Below the pieces are notes generated by a model. That model worked only from the letters and a program-made list of their open reading frames with translations. It was not told the DNA's origin and ran no database searches. A program made the translations under genes and the position numbers. Shown piece after piece: positions 26,141-39,851 of a stretch of DNA of 64,000 nucleotides (its first letter is position 1; each line of letters begins with the position of its first letter). Source of the DNA: Tyto alba (lineage: Eukaryota; Chordata; Aves; Strigiformes; Tytonidae); contig NW_024881313.1 of assembly GCF_018691265.1 (NCBI RefSeq), positions 4,518,501 to 4,582,500 on the forward strand, read 5' to 3'.

Positions 26141-27002
26141 ATAAAAATATTTAATCAATTATTCAAATTAAGAACATTTCATACCAAAATAAATGTATGT
26201 TTTAATAAGTGTTCTCATGTATGTATTTGTATCCTAAGGTTAGATATCAATTTTATCCCTCTAGAATTTATAGCTATTTTACAGAAAGACGATGCAGAGC
26301 TTTTTTTTCATGTTATTATTGCACCTTTGAGAAATGACGGACTTTACCCAAATGGACAAGTTGTGCACTGTGATCCCAGGATCAACAATCAATATGCTTG
26401 TACTAGTACAAAGAAAGATCTGAATCAAGAACAATGTGATTGGAACTGTCACGTGAAATTTGCACTTGCTCTGAAAAATAATGGTTGAGTGCCTTAATCA
26501 GTCTGAATTTTCTAGACAGGGATCATGAGACACTATCTCCTGAAATGCATCCATGTGATATAAATCTTTTGGAAAATTTGCTTTCAAGTAGGAAAAAACC
26601 CACTACTTTTCTATATTTGCCTACATTCTTTACAAAATATTTAACACTGTCAAATAAAAAGGAAGTTTAATATCAGCATTTCTAGTGAATCCCTAGTCTT
26701 GTGAGACACTCTAACACTAATACATTAATTCAATTAGAAAAGCTTAGTACAGGTATGATGGCAATATTCCCATCTCCTTCTGACTTGATTTTCACCTTTC
26801 TAACCCCACTGATTTCAGTAACAGGAAACTGTTTTCATTCAAGTCAGTATTTTACAACAATGGTATACTTTCCATGTATACTAGAATTGCATTCTAAGCA
26901 TGCAGGATCAGTGTTTAGCCAATACTGGCAGGGGTTTTTAAGGAAAAAATGGTGAATGATGTCAAGTATCTTTTTGAAGCAATTCTCCCTATATATGACA
27001 TA

Positions 27003-27357
27003 AAATCAGAACCATGGAGGTTGGAAGGGACCTCTAGAGCAGGTCAGAGGAAAGCATGTCGCTCAGGGCCTTGCCCAGCCACGTTTTGAATGTCTCCAAG
27101 GATGGAGGTTCCACCGTCATGTAGGGAACCTCTTCCAGTGGTTGAAAACACCCACTGTAAAAATGTTTCTTTATATCAAAGTGGAATTTCTCACGTTCCA
27201 ATTTTGTCTCTTGCCTCTTGTCCTTTCACTGTGCACCTCTGAAAAGAGCTTGGTTCCATCTTTTCTACACCCTCTGCTTAGCTGGGTGTAGGTAGCAACA
27301 TGATCTCTCTATGGCTTTCTCTTCTTAAGGCTAAAAAAAAATCAGTTCTCTCTCTTT
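27003..27357 (-). mobile_element. CR1 LINE fragment, minus orientation
   Basis: The plus strand reads as the complement of a CR1 3' region. It begins 'atggaggttggaagggacct' (3' end of the element), then gtctccaaggatggaggttcc, a 'gtctcttgcctcttgtcctt' block, cactgtgcacctctgaaaagag, and a degraded ggcttt-ctcttctt-aaggctaa end. About 355 bp, diverged, truncated at its 5' end as usual for CR1. Confidence 0.87.
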
Positions 27358-29516
27358 TTGTGTCTATATGTACAATTCCCAAGGAATATATGTCTCATTT
27401 TGTTGGCAAAATACATTTCATCAGGGTATTTATTTGGAAATAAAAATCTGGGAGAACCTTTTTCTTAGTGCCTCATTTTCTGAAGTGCATAAATATGAGG
27501 ACAAATATACAACGGCAAATTGTGATTCTGGTTTTGACATAAATATTAAATAAAGTAAAAATGTATGTGAAAGCAGTAACTGGATTTGAACTTCACTGGA
27601 TTCCAAAGAAGTTTGAAATCTAATCTGGGACGTAAAAATTTCCCTGCTTTGTAATTATACTGAGACTTTCTTTGCCAGGATGAGACCAGTCCCTCTTCAG
27701 GCAGGAGATGAACGAGGAATAAAAACTGTAAGCAGCTTACTGGAATTGCCAAAGGAAGTGTGGGGCAATTACAGACTCCCAGGGAACAGAGTTTTGCATG
27801 TTTGGAAAACATTTACTATTTTCATAACTACACTATCTTTTTAAACCTGTGAGCATCTTTAGCAATTTATAGCCTTGGAATTAGAAATGGGTCCCCATCA
27901 CATCTGTTTAACCTTGGATATATTTGAACTCTTATTCAGATCCAGAGCCTAACATTTTTTCTCTATTTTCTGTTACAGCCTGAACCAAAGCCATGATGAG
28001 TTTTGGATCCAGCTCTGAATTCTCCCCCTGAGGCCCATCTTTGCTTTGTGTGAGTGACAGAAAAATTATATATTTCTAGGTTTTATTACCAGAGAAAGGT
28101 ACTTTATGTTGTGGATGTTCAATCTATTGGCGTGACATGATGATATTGATGAAGTGTGGTAAAGAAATGCTTCGGTTCTAATGATTTGATTTCGTTTTGG
28201 TTTGACTCCTATTTCAACACTCCCAACTTTTAAAAGTATGGCCCATGTGAGATGTAAAATATATATATTGATGTCACTAATCGGAAGCTCTTTCTGGTCA
28301 CGTTGTAAAGCACACTTAATCAACTTCCTTAAGATCATGTTACAGAAAGCTATTAACTATACTCCTAAAACAGTTAAATAGTTATAAATAATGTTTTATA
28401 TTATAGCTGACAACACTGAATTGCCCAGCGTTTAAGGAAATCTAATCACAGGGCATGCAGACTTTGCCTTCCAGTAAGATGGTGTGGCAAAACTTTGGAA
28501 CATATTAGAAATCACATACTATTGCTAACATTTCCTATTAAGGAGAAAGTCTCTCTCTGTATATTTTGGATTTCTTTTCCAACACTTAATTGCAGCTGAT
28601 GAAGAAAATCTATTCAAAAGCTGCCAGGATTTTTAAATCTGTATGAGTGAGATTGATGAAATTTGTAGGTTTTCCCAAAAGAGTATAGGTGAGAGCAGAC
28701 ATGTAAATTTTGTATGTGTGTGCATGTATGTGTGTGACAGAGGAGAGAGCAAGAGCTTACTCCTAAGGTGTGAGACTTGGCAGCGCTGCACTGTACAATG
28801 GGCACAAGAAACCGCATGTCTGTAAGTGACCGCATTTGAATTGCTGTTATTTCACTGTTGGGTTACTGTATTGTTAAAGTGAAAAGGAATGTTTTTAATA
28901 AATGCAAATAATGAATTAAATGCTTGCACATACTGAGGCTTTACTCTCTGGTGTGTAATTAATATATGTGCACTGGAGACCCGGGTCTGGGGGAGTGTTT
29001 CATTTCTTATTTATGATGTTTGCAAGGTTTTTTTTTTTTCATTCTAGCATACCTCTTTCTGGCACACACATAACTGCATGTAAATGACTACTGAGTAGGT
29101 GTCACTTAAATCTTAGCAGATATAGAACAGGTAAATACCTTTGTTTGGTATGCTTTGGTAGATTTACTGTTTCTCCCAGTCTTTTATCTTTGCTATCTGA
29201 AAGTAATAGGAAGCTCCCAAATGACCAACATTTTGTTTTCAGAGGCAGGAAAACTGCGTGTGGCAAGAAACAAATAAGCAATGAGATTTCAAAGTTTTTG
29301 TACTTCGGGGCACAGCACTTAACCCTGAGGGACTGAAAGTAGAAAGACAGTTTCCACAGCTACCTACAGCATGATTCTTGTATCCCCTCCAGGGTCCCCC
29401 TCCAGCACTGGCTGCCACTGCTGGCAGAGCACAGAAGTGTCTGTATACTGTATCTGCAAGAAGCTTGGCAGCTTTCCTATTTTCTCATAATGCTATGTGT
29501 TTTTCTCAAAGGATCT

Positions 29517-29671
29517 AAGAACACTCCCATCCCTGGAAGTGTTCAAGGCCAGGTTGGACGGGGCTTTGAGCAGCCTGGTCTAGTGGAAGGTGTCCCTGCC
29601 CGTGGCAGAGGGGTTGGAACAACATGATCTTCAAGGTCCCTTCCAACCCAACCCAGTCTATGATTCTATGT
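29517..29671 (+). mobile_element. CR1 LINE fragment, 3' end, plus orientation
   Basis: A short, relatively well-preserved CR1 3' tail: 'cccatccctggaagtgttca', aaggccaggttggacggggctt, a cctggtctagtggaaggtgtccctgcc block, 'ttccaacccaacccagtcta' and the terminal tgattctatg. Only about 155 bp remain. It appears younger than the copies at about 1 kb and 4.8 kb, judged by eye from fewer departures from the remembered consensus. Confidence 0.9.
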
Positions 29672-31087
29672 CTGAGTCGTCATACTAATGCTGTCTCCTG
29701 CTCCCCTATCCTGGCTCTATCAGTTCCTGTGTCTCCACGGCTTCACTAGTTTTTCTTGCTCCTTGGCTCCCTGGGCAGCTGCATCTGTTGCATCATGTGC
29801 TGGAACTGGGGAGCTTGGTGCTGCTCCACAGCTCCCCGCCAAGGCCGGTACCGCACAACTGATGCAGGAGTTCATGCTCACGCTTGACTCAGCACCGAGG
29901 AGAAGGGCTGTCAGGTTGTACAGCACACTTGTGAGAGGTTGTACCTGACCTGGGTCTTGAGACAGATAGTCACTCACCCTGCTTTTCCCCATAGTACCAC
30001 ATGCAGCTTGGGGAGAGGTCTAAAACTCTTGTGTTGCTATTTGTACAGAAAACTTCTCGGTCAACAGATCTTGAGTCCGGGTTCTCACGTTTTTCTTCTG
30101 CTTGAGTTCTGAAACTCCTTCATTATGAGTTCTTAAATTCTATGAAAAAATAATAACCCTATTGTTACATACATTATGTACAAACAATTACTAGGAAGTA
30201 CAGTGCTGAAATGAAAATTTGACTTTAATTCATCCCCCAGATTATTTGTTATTCTATTGTGTCTATTAACATTGTACAGAGAAGAGTATGTTGGATCGGC
30301 TGTGCAAATTTACTTGCAGAAAGTAATGCAGTCTTTCTGATTTTATTTGATCAGCACCAGTTAGAAATGCAAACTATATTTTTACCACACATATTCTATC
30401 TTTTTAAAAAAAAGTCATACCTTTTCTTAATATGCAAATTTCCTTGTATATTGAATATTTTAAGAAGGCAAAATACCGCAGTGCTTACATTTCTACAGAA
30501 AGAAACATATTTAATAAATGGGTCTCTGTTTTACTAATAAGTATTTTATATTATAAGGTAGCAAAGTTAGCAATATTGTTCAAAGCATGGTTGTGTGTTG
30601 TTGTGCTTTGGAACTGGAATCTTTTAATTAAACTATAATTTACATTATTAATATGGGTAACAACTCTTGCTCTTTTAAAAACACTGTAATGTCACAGCCA
30701 TGACATATGGCTTTAGTTCACAACATCACAAAGGATTTGTTGGGCCTATAATAAGTGTTTTGTACACAAACACCATAGTTAGAATCTGTTTTTACAACAT
30801 GTATTTCAGTTATCTTTACTGGTACATGTCAGTGGGCAGCATTTGGTCTGCATATCTGCATATTTTGAATATACCATGTTTGTGCCGAAGGAGACTTTTT
30901 AAGACTTTATGAAACTGCCTGCTAAAATACTACCACTGAGACCTGATTGGGCTTGTCAACACTGTTAATAATACTGCCTGTAAGTAGTGCAGTGTTTCCT
31001 TAAAATAGGGTGATGGACACCAAGTTATCTTACAAGTTTTTGAGAATTTTACCTGTAACAAACTGCACATTGATCGACTTACCTGTC

Positions 31088-31223
<136 letters not shown>

Positions 31224-34200
31224 GTTTATTTATTTTCGCATTACCAGAATCCATGCATTTCTCTCCCTGTTAGAAGAGATGCCAAAAGCAAATTCAATCT
31301 GTGGTTCTCTCTCTCTCCTTCCCAGACCTTTGTTGACTTGCAGTCCCTCTTCTGCTGCAATTAGTCAACTGCCAAGGGAGAGTTCATTGGCTGAATATTC
31401 TTCCTAGTCCTCTTCTAAATTCAAACACAGTTAGCCTTAGTTTTTGATGTACTAATCACAGGGTTGCTGAGGCCAAATCAGCTCATTTGTCAATGGGGTT
31501 TGCACAAGCTTCCAAGTGGGATGCATTTTTCCCCACAAAAGAACAGATCTTATGAGCTGCACCCATTGGATGTCTAACATCATCCTGATTTTCCATTTAC
31601 ATATTGCTTTTTGATCATTTTACACTCAATATTTCACTTAGAAATCATTTGTATCACAACTGTACTTGGCCCTCAGTATTATTAGGTAGCATGAAATATA
31701 CTCAGAAATGGTATGAAAGTTATTTCCAATAGGGCTTATGAAGAACAGCTGAGCAAGTACGACCTTCTGACCACAAAGTGTTTGTTTACTGGGAACTCTA
31801 TTCCAGTTCTCTACATTTAATCTGTCTTGGACCAGGCTGACATTCCCCTGCTAGATTTATTGTATCTCTAGAGGCTATTACAAACACAACATTGTCACTG
31901 CTTATCTAATAAAACGATAATAGGATTATATTACTCTAGTGATAATGATACATTTATGTTCATTTTTAACAGTAACAAGCCAAAGTTTGATTTCATGTTC
32001 AGTTAAGATAATGTGTTATTGAGGGAAAAAAATTAACCGTTCAAAAAGTATTTTGCTTTCAAACAAATCAGTCATATAAAATATTCTGTATTGCATCTTA
32101 TTTGTAAATCAAAGCATCAGTTTTTATACATGAGCAGGCATACTATGTCAGTTTTACAGAAATAGTAATAATGAGGAAGTCTGACTCAGAAAACTCATTT
32201 TCCTAAATCAACAACTCTGGATTTTGGAAGCTTGTCATGGTGTTTTTTCTTGTGCATCTTTTCCTAGAATTTGTCAGATATCAAAAGGCAGGCACAAAAA
32301 AACAGATTTACATTTCAATTATATTTAGTTATATTCAAGGTGTCCAGAGTAAATTCATTTGTTGTTAGTGGTGATATTGTTGTTATTTTTATTGTTACTA
32401 GTGGTACTAATTATTATTACTGGTAGCATTAGGCTTAAAATTGTAGCCCCATTTTAGTTTAGGATTGCATGCTTTTAGGGGAGACTCTTAAATGTCTTTC
32501 TTAAATAGATTAACTTGGTTACATTTAGTGTAAACAACATCTCCCTCTGTGTAATATAAACTCTTAATTTATCTCCCAGCTCAGACAACATAAATCAAAT
32601 TACTTTTTAACTTCTTTAAGTTGTACATTACAAAAGCCTTTTCTTATTTTAAGAAAGGAAATTACTGCACCTCTCTCCTTTTTTTCCTTTTTTAATTTAT
32701 TTTTTTTAATGTTTGTTTTGGTAGAGCTATGATACTATAATACTGACCTTTACCAAGTGATCCTATTGTTTTGGTGACCAATACCCTAGCGGCTCTGTTC
32801 TACTGGAATTTATATCAGAGCTAGCACAGATGAAACATGGATCATTTTTTATGAACAAGCAGCATATTCCTTCTAAAAAGTATTGTTATCTGATAGTTTC
32901 TTCTGTAATTTTTCACTGAGGCCATTACTTTTCTTAAGTGCTGTTACTTAAAAGTAACCTATAAAAATAGTCTGTAGCAGGGAAATGTGTTAATATATAA
33001 CAGAGATTTTAAACAAAATTAGTAATAAACTATTCCATAGGTATGCATGCTACATGGTGAAATTATAGTACTAGACTTAAACTAAATGTGCAGTTTGTAT
33101 TTAGAACTCTTAAATGTTACTTAAAGCGTATTCATCTTAAACTTTCAATAGGGCAGAATGGAGATTTGTTAAAATAAAGATTCTTCAACTAATTGCCTCA
33201 AGTTGGTATACATTCCAAAACTTTTTATTACAAATTCCTTTCAAAAATCTTTCAATAGACAAAACAGTCTAGGCAACGCGGGCAATACAGACAATACAGG
33301 ACCACAATAATGGCAGTAGTTTTGTCTTTGTGTGAAATGGAGATATTTTGATCCAGGTTGATTTGTGTGCTGCTTTTGTAAATGTCTTCTCTGCCCTTTT
33401 GCGCATTAAATTGATATTTCCTCTATCCTCTATATAACTAAAATCCCAGAGGAATTAGATTTATTATTAATTGAACGCACAAAACATAAAATTGAGTCAA
33501 AATTTTGCAACAAAGTATAGAAAATAAAAGCTGGTTCTTTTATGTTGAATTATATTACTTAAGTAACAGTGTCTCTTTGTCCAAATTAATTGCTCTCCTG
33601 ATCTGCAGTAGGTTATGTTCCTGGTTACTAATTCTTCTAGCAAAGCAGTGATGAGGAATATCCCCTAATGCACCTTGCTCCTCTGGGGACCATATGTTGC
33701 TCCCTCTAAAATCAAGAACAAACTCTCAAGAATGTCAATAGGAGCAAGATCACCTCCCATTTTGGTAAAGCCAAGACATTGCTCAGAAGCATGCCACACA
33801 AAGAAAATGCTTCTGAAGCAATGGTAGGAAAACCCAAGTACTCAATTAGTGCCCAGATTCCTCCTTCTGTATCATAAGGTTAGTTCAGGATTTTATCAGA
33901 GTAATGTGAGGTTGATGCTTTTAGACTGATAAACACACGGTGGCTGGAAAAAATGTAACTATTCTTTCTGTGGTTTATATGCGTGCATCTATTCCCAGCC
34001 AACAATTACCTCATCCTTACTTGGACTCCTTAAGTTTGAGATCAACTTACCATGTAGCTTTTCCACATTATTTTTCCTTCTTGCCCTACCATATTAATAT
34101 TCTCTTCCTCTGTCAATACCCCATAACTGGCAGAAGGAGTGACTGGTTTTGTGCAATTCCCACATTAACCAGTATGTTCTATATGTAGTGCATTACAGGT

Positions 34201-35432
34201 AGAAGTAAAAATAAAATGACCATGACTTATAGCAAATATTTATCATATGTAACAATACTTCTTTTGGAATTTGTTTCTTTCTTCAGCTGCTTTTACAAAA
34301 GCTGTTCATCTAAATCTGAACCAAAGTCATTCTCTTTGCATTTCTGTCATGTGAAATAAGCATGTAAAAATAAGCTATTGTACACAAATATTGACAGATT
34401 CTAAATCCATTAAAACAATCTTAAGCATATTTTTCAGTTAAAACACAAAAATGAAATCAACCCCAAATTGCTATGAGATGCTACGCAGGTAACTGTCCTT
34501 ACACTTTCAATTTTTTTGTGTCAATTCTCCAAATCAAACAGCTCCATATTGTTTATAGTACAACCTATATGCAATCACCCACATACAACATCCTACTCCT
34601 ACTTATTTGTAAAAGATAGTAGTGATTGAAGTTGCCCATAACCAGAACTGCAACACATTTCATTTAGCAAAATGCTGTGACTAAAAGGACTGGTTCTCTG
34701 AATTAAACCTCGTCAGGGACTTTGAAAAATCCACAGCACTTTCCACGAAATTCAGCTAGATAAAGTGTCTCTATTGCATTCTACTTGGGTGGAATTTTGA
34801 AGATAACTTGATGGGGATGATTGAATTCTAGGAAATAGGTACTTGAATCTTTTCAGCTCTTCTAAGAAACCGAGTCAGCAGTCTAGCCTAAACATCCTAA
34901 TGGGATTTATTAGAGCTAAAAAGAGGGCAAAAGCTGTAGTGCTTAACTGAACTTGGTATCAATTAGTACAAATACATATGCACTGGTACCCTACGGTAAC
35001 CTGCCCATTCTAACATTCACCTGATGTTCCAGTGAGATGCAACCTCCTTCCAAACTACAAATGCTTCTGACAAAACAGTAAGTCTTCATACCAAAACAAA
35101 GTTTCTGGGTTCCCCCCAGGGCACTACATTCCCACAGAAGCCTGGAATTTGCTTCCCTTTAAGTACATGCAACATTCTGAATATTGCACATATTCAGCTC
35201 ATGGTTGATTACTAAAGTACATACTGCTGCAGAATATATAATACAATTCAGCAAGAAATAAAGCAGTTCAGATTACACAAGGTTTTTGGTTCGGGGTTGT
35301 TTGTTTGTTTGTTTGTTTTCTTCTGTAGTCAAAAATACCCACTTGCATTGCTGCATATACATTCCAGTGTTATCTAGCAAAGTGCACACAGCTAGGAAAT
35401 GAATGCTGCCCTGAGAATCCCAACTCAGATAT

Positions 35433-35600
35433 TTACAAGTGTGAAGTATGTCGTATTATGTTGGACTCAGGATCCCTCTAGCCCAGTAGTCTGTCTCCAG
35501 CAGTGACCAGTCAGAGAGGAAATATGCAGGGATATTTCTCTGGAATGCTCTCCCAGCTCCAACTATCTGCGGCTCAGGGCTTCCTGAGCAGCCCCACTAT
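35433..35600 (+). mobile_element. Old interspersed-repeat-like segment (family not named)
   Basis: The stretch 'tctagcccagtagtctgtct' followed by ccagcagtgaccagtcagagagg resembles a repeat I know from turtle and crocodilian sequence, usually containing a 'catctagcccagtatcctgt' phrase. If so, this is an ancient amniote element fragment. I cannot assign the family or its exact limits. Confidence 0.4.
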
Positions 35601-37659
35601 GGTTTTATTGCATTTTACAAACAGTATGAAAGCTCTCCAATGCAGAGAGGTAAACGCAACAAATGCTAGATGAAAGGTTAAAAGGAGGAATGAAACACTG
35701 TAGGCTTGGCTGCCAATTCATTTTGATTTAAGTCTCAAATGTGCTGTTGCATCCACTGTAGTTTCTTTTGGCTATACTTAGTAGTGTTAATGTTGTATTT
35801 AAATATCACTCCACAATGAAGGTCCCATTTTACAGGTGTCATATGCCTATAACTCTCACTAAATTCAGTGAAAATTGTGCTTAGTTATCAACCCAGACTA
35901 TAAAACTCCATGTCCTGAAAAGGAGGTCTCCCAAAAGTAATGGAAAATTTTTTAAAAACTGATCAAATGTGATTATCCCGCATCAATAGAGGTAAAGTCA
36001 GGGGCAGGCTCTGAAAGTGAATCCAGATACCCTCAGCATAATTTAACACAGTGCATGTATTTCCCTTTGCTTTCAGAGGTTCCTTATTAAGGGAAAAAAA
36101 ATCCTTGAATCTAAGAAAATGCAAATTGACAACAAGATACTATAAATGCTCTGTGTTTGTAGGGAGGGGGTTTAACTCTTTGTTCTGTCTTTTTAGATGA
36201 GACCTTTAAAGCAAATGAACATGGCCATATTTTCAGCACTAAGAATGAAAAGAGTAGCCTTCATTACATTATTTTCTGTTTATGCAGATGTTTCTTTATA
36301 TATCCTGGAACTTAGTAGGCACAATGTACCAACAGGTAGAGAAGTGCTCTGACAAGTTCTCATATTTTAACATCCACGTTACAACATCGTGAATGTTATG
36401 GAGCACACCTAAGGTCTACACATACTTCTTACAGGGTAAGAAAATAAATCTCAGTCACTTAAACACAAAGGTCTAGATTTACAACATCACTAAGCATTCA
36501 TTGGGTATGATGTAAGTAAATATACACAAGTTTTTAATGATCTAACAAGCTGGGATACGGGACCATGCAGTATAAAGCTACTGTTTCTTTTTCTCCACAT
36601 TTCTCAGATCCTACAGAAATATGCCAACAGTAGTCTACAAAGCAAGATGATAGGGTAACTATATGTTAATAATAGCAAGGCAATGTGGCTTAATGAACAT
36701 GGTGATACTGGTAATGGGTATGACATGGTTATATGACAATGAGAGTCAAAAAAGTTTCATTTTCATTCCCTTTTCTGTCACTGATGTGTTGTATGACACT
36801 GGGAACGTCATTAGTCTTCCCATGTCCAAGAATTTGGTTTTACATTACCAATACCCAGTAGTTTAGGAGCTGATTTAAGAGCTTTCTGTCTCATTCATTG
36901 CACCTTGGGCTGTTCAGTCCCTCTAGAGCGAGGACCAGTGTGCCAGTGCAAGCATTTGTTGGGGCAGACTGTAAAACAGATGCGTGAAAGGAGGCTGGTT
37001 AACAACAGTTACATCAGCACACCTGAGAGGGCCGTAAATTGTAATGCAAGGATGGGGATGAACAGCTGGGGAAAAAGCAGTGGGAATTTTAAAAAAATCC
37101 TGCATGTTTCACAGGTCCAATATAAAATGCTGTCAATAAGCAATTGAACTGACTGGACTGACTGGGGGAGTTCCAAGTATACCTAGGTTTGGAGAGCAAC
37201 AATGACTTAGATGGGCTTGGCAGATAAAAGATCAGTTCTTATGACATCTGCACTCTTTTTTATAAAGCACTACAAGATCTACTGATGAAAACAGATACAT
37301 ACCAGTTATATGTTTACTACTTGTCATTCTCATATACGATTTTTATACTGTTCTTTGTGATATGTTTTACAAACCGAATTCTGCTAGAGCAACAAGCAGG
37401 CTAGCAAGTTTTCCTTCAGAAAATAGTTCCTTCCTGCTATAGCCAGTCAGATAACTTGAGGTCTCATTTCATGCCTAAATCATTAGGTTGGCATTATGGC
37501 TTTTAAGACACAATACACTATTGACAGAACAAAACTTTAAAGCCAATTAAATGTTGGCAAACATTCTACCATTGGCAAAAGCGCACTTGTTAGCAGTTTG
37601 CCTTTGTGGCATGTTTGCAGTGTAATCACTGATTTCTGGAAAGCTTTTTTGGCACTTCA

Positions 37660-37677
37660 AGATATTTTAAAATATCT
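37660..37677. repeat. 18-bp perfect palindrome
   Basis: AGATATTTTAAAATATCT is its own reverse complement. AT-only palindromes of this length can arise by chance in AT-rich DNA; no function is inferred. Confidence 0.9.
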
Positions 37678-39432
37678 AATAAATTTATTTTTGTAGGCAA
37701 TTTTAGACTTTACACACATCACTCTAAAGCATTTTACTTTAAAAAGTAGAGGTTGCATGCACTCAGATGAGGTATGTATCCCCAATCTTAACACAAGGAA
37801 AAAGTAACGATTTGTAGAACCAAGATATACAAATAATTATTTATTTACATTTTAGCTAGTTAAAATTTTCAGAAATCATCACATACAAATCTTTATGAAA
37901 CACGATCTTATTAGGTGTGAGTAAGGAGATACTGCTGCCTTGTTGAAAAAAAAACATAACATTTTTATCCTGGGTTTTAATATAAGTAAAAGCTTTCATG
38001 TCTATTTACTTAAAACAAATGTATTTTGAAGTTAACAAAGCTTTTTCCTTCATTTGCTGTGGAAAGAATGTGATTAGGTTGGCAAAGAGATAAACACACA
38101 AACCAAAATTAACTAAGAAGGCTTAATTTATAGTGAGATAAACTTTTACAAAAGGTAAAATTATTTTTAACAAAATGAGCCAACTTTACTGTAAGCCTAC
38201 TGAGAATTCAAACATCAATAGAGGGCATTTTGGAGAAAATAAAAAACACGGCAACACAATTAATTTAATTTTCTCCCTTCTGCAAATGCTCTGCAGTATG
38301 GTAGCCCTGTACCATCTAGTCCTGCAAATGGTTCCTTCTCATACTGGCTGCCTTAGAAGCACTAAACTACTAATATCAGTTGTATCAGTGTTCATCATGT
38401 GAGCAGAGATTCCATTTAATCTAATCTGAAGGAATTTCATCTGTCCGCAAAGCACATTCTGTACAAAAGCAATGTAAAAACTGTAGTAAGATAACAGTGG
38501 GCATGTCTGTTACAATGGAGTGTATTCACAGGTGTGTTGGCAAAGTAATATAAGGTTGTCTACTACACTTTTATCAATAGGAACCTCCTTTTTCCAGTTT
38601 CTCTTTGCTTGGAAGTGAATATAGTGTATTTTATTATGCTGGTACAAAGTGAAATCCTCATCATATACCTCTTAAACAAAGAATGCTTCATTTATACCTA
38701 CACAAATAAAACCCTCTTAGACATGATAGAAGCCTAGAGAAAGATGCAGCTATGTAAGTAAAGTTGCGTCTTGTAATGAGAGTTAAAAATCTGAATACAA
38801 GGACCACACTAAGCGTAGCAATAGACACTTCACTTGATCCACTTAGCTGTTCTTAACCCATCCAAAAAATAAAATGAATCACTTCTCTAACTCAGTTCAG
38901 ACTTGATAGCAGTCTACAGCCAGTTGGAAAGGGGTCAATGATTCTGAAAATGTAAGGCAGTGAGGAATCAGGCTGGAAGGCAAAACCCCCATGTTTTCAA
39001 AGTTCTGTGTAAAATTCAGGTTTTAATGACTTCCAGAGACCTTATTTGGACTACACCTCAGTACTAACTTCTGCCAGCATAGCTGGCTCGATGAGGAATC
39101 ACACCTCTTCTCATCCCAGCAAAAATTGTGCTCAAGATGGTTGTCAACCTTGTCACCACTGAGGAGAAAAGTAAACATAGTTCAGGAGCTTCATTCACTT
39201 GGCACTTTTCAAATGACATGGTGGGAGAGACAAGTGAGCTTATAAAAATATTGGTATATACGAGTCTCTGGGGCTTCAGATGTTTTGCAAATTGCTAGCA
39301 AATGAAAGAGTTTCTGGGTTTGTGTGTCTCTTTCCACTGCCTTAACTGCAGGGATCTTTTTTTCTTCTCAAGCCATATTCTGTCTCAGTGTTGAGCTGAG
39401 AGGCAATGAGAGAAAGAAGCAACTAGGTGAGG

Positions 39433-39851
39433 GTATGTGTCAGGGGAGACAAAATGGAAATGCATGCTAGGCCTTGGAGCAGGTCCTTCAGCTTGAACAC
39501 AAGTACTGAGAGGCTCCTGCTAAGTCGACCCTGAGAAAAGTAGAGTTAATGTTTCTTTTTGGTAGCTAGAAGAGTGCTGTGTTTTGGTTTTAACATGTGT
39601 TTGTTATGAGAAAAATGTTAATACGCACACTGATGTTTTCGGCTGCTGCTGGGAAAGAAGGAAGCAAGAAAACTGCCAGGACTGCATGATTAGTGCATAA
39701 ACACCTGATGTTGTTAAGCTGGTAGGAAAGTACTGTAACATGATGGAAAAATACTGTAACTTTCAAAAGGTATATAAGCAGCCTGCGTGCTGAAATAAAG
39801 TGTCTCAGCATCACACATGATCTGAGCCCGTGCCTCAGTCGCCACAGTATG
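39433..39851 (+). mobile_element. Solo-LTR-like element (about 409 bp) with 5-bp target duplication
   Basis: The sequence 39438-39846 starts TGTCAGG and ends GCCACA, the TGT...ACA ends of retroviral LTRs. It is flanked by an exact GTATG repeat (39433-39437 and 39847-39851), consistent with a 5-bp target site duplication. Inside, a TATATAAG box (39771-39778) is followed by AATAAA (39794-39799) and about 45 bp to the 3' end. This is a compact U3-R-U5 order in which the poly(A) signal falls just before the expected cap site. No primer-binding site, gag, pol or env follows, so it is a solo LTR, an old endogenous retroviral remnant. The family is not identified; the start choice rests on the target duplication. 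Confidence 0.65.
39771..39799 (+). promoter_or_regulatory. LTR TATA box and AATAAA signal
   Basis: TATATAAG at 39771-39778 and AATAAA at 39794-39799 within the 409-bp LTR-like element. Both motifs look intact, so the remnant could in principle start or end transcripts. It lies about 2.5 kb upstream of the HIBADH start codon in the same orientation. Confidence 0.6.
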
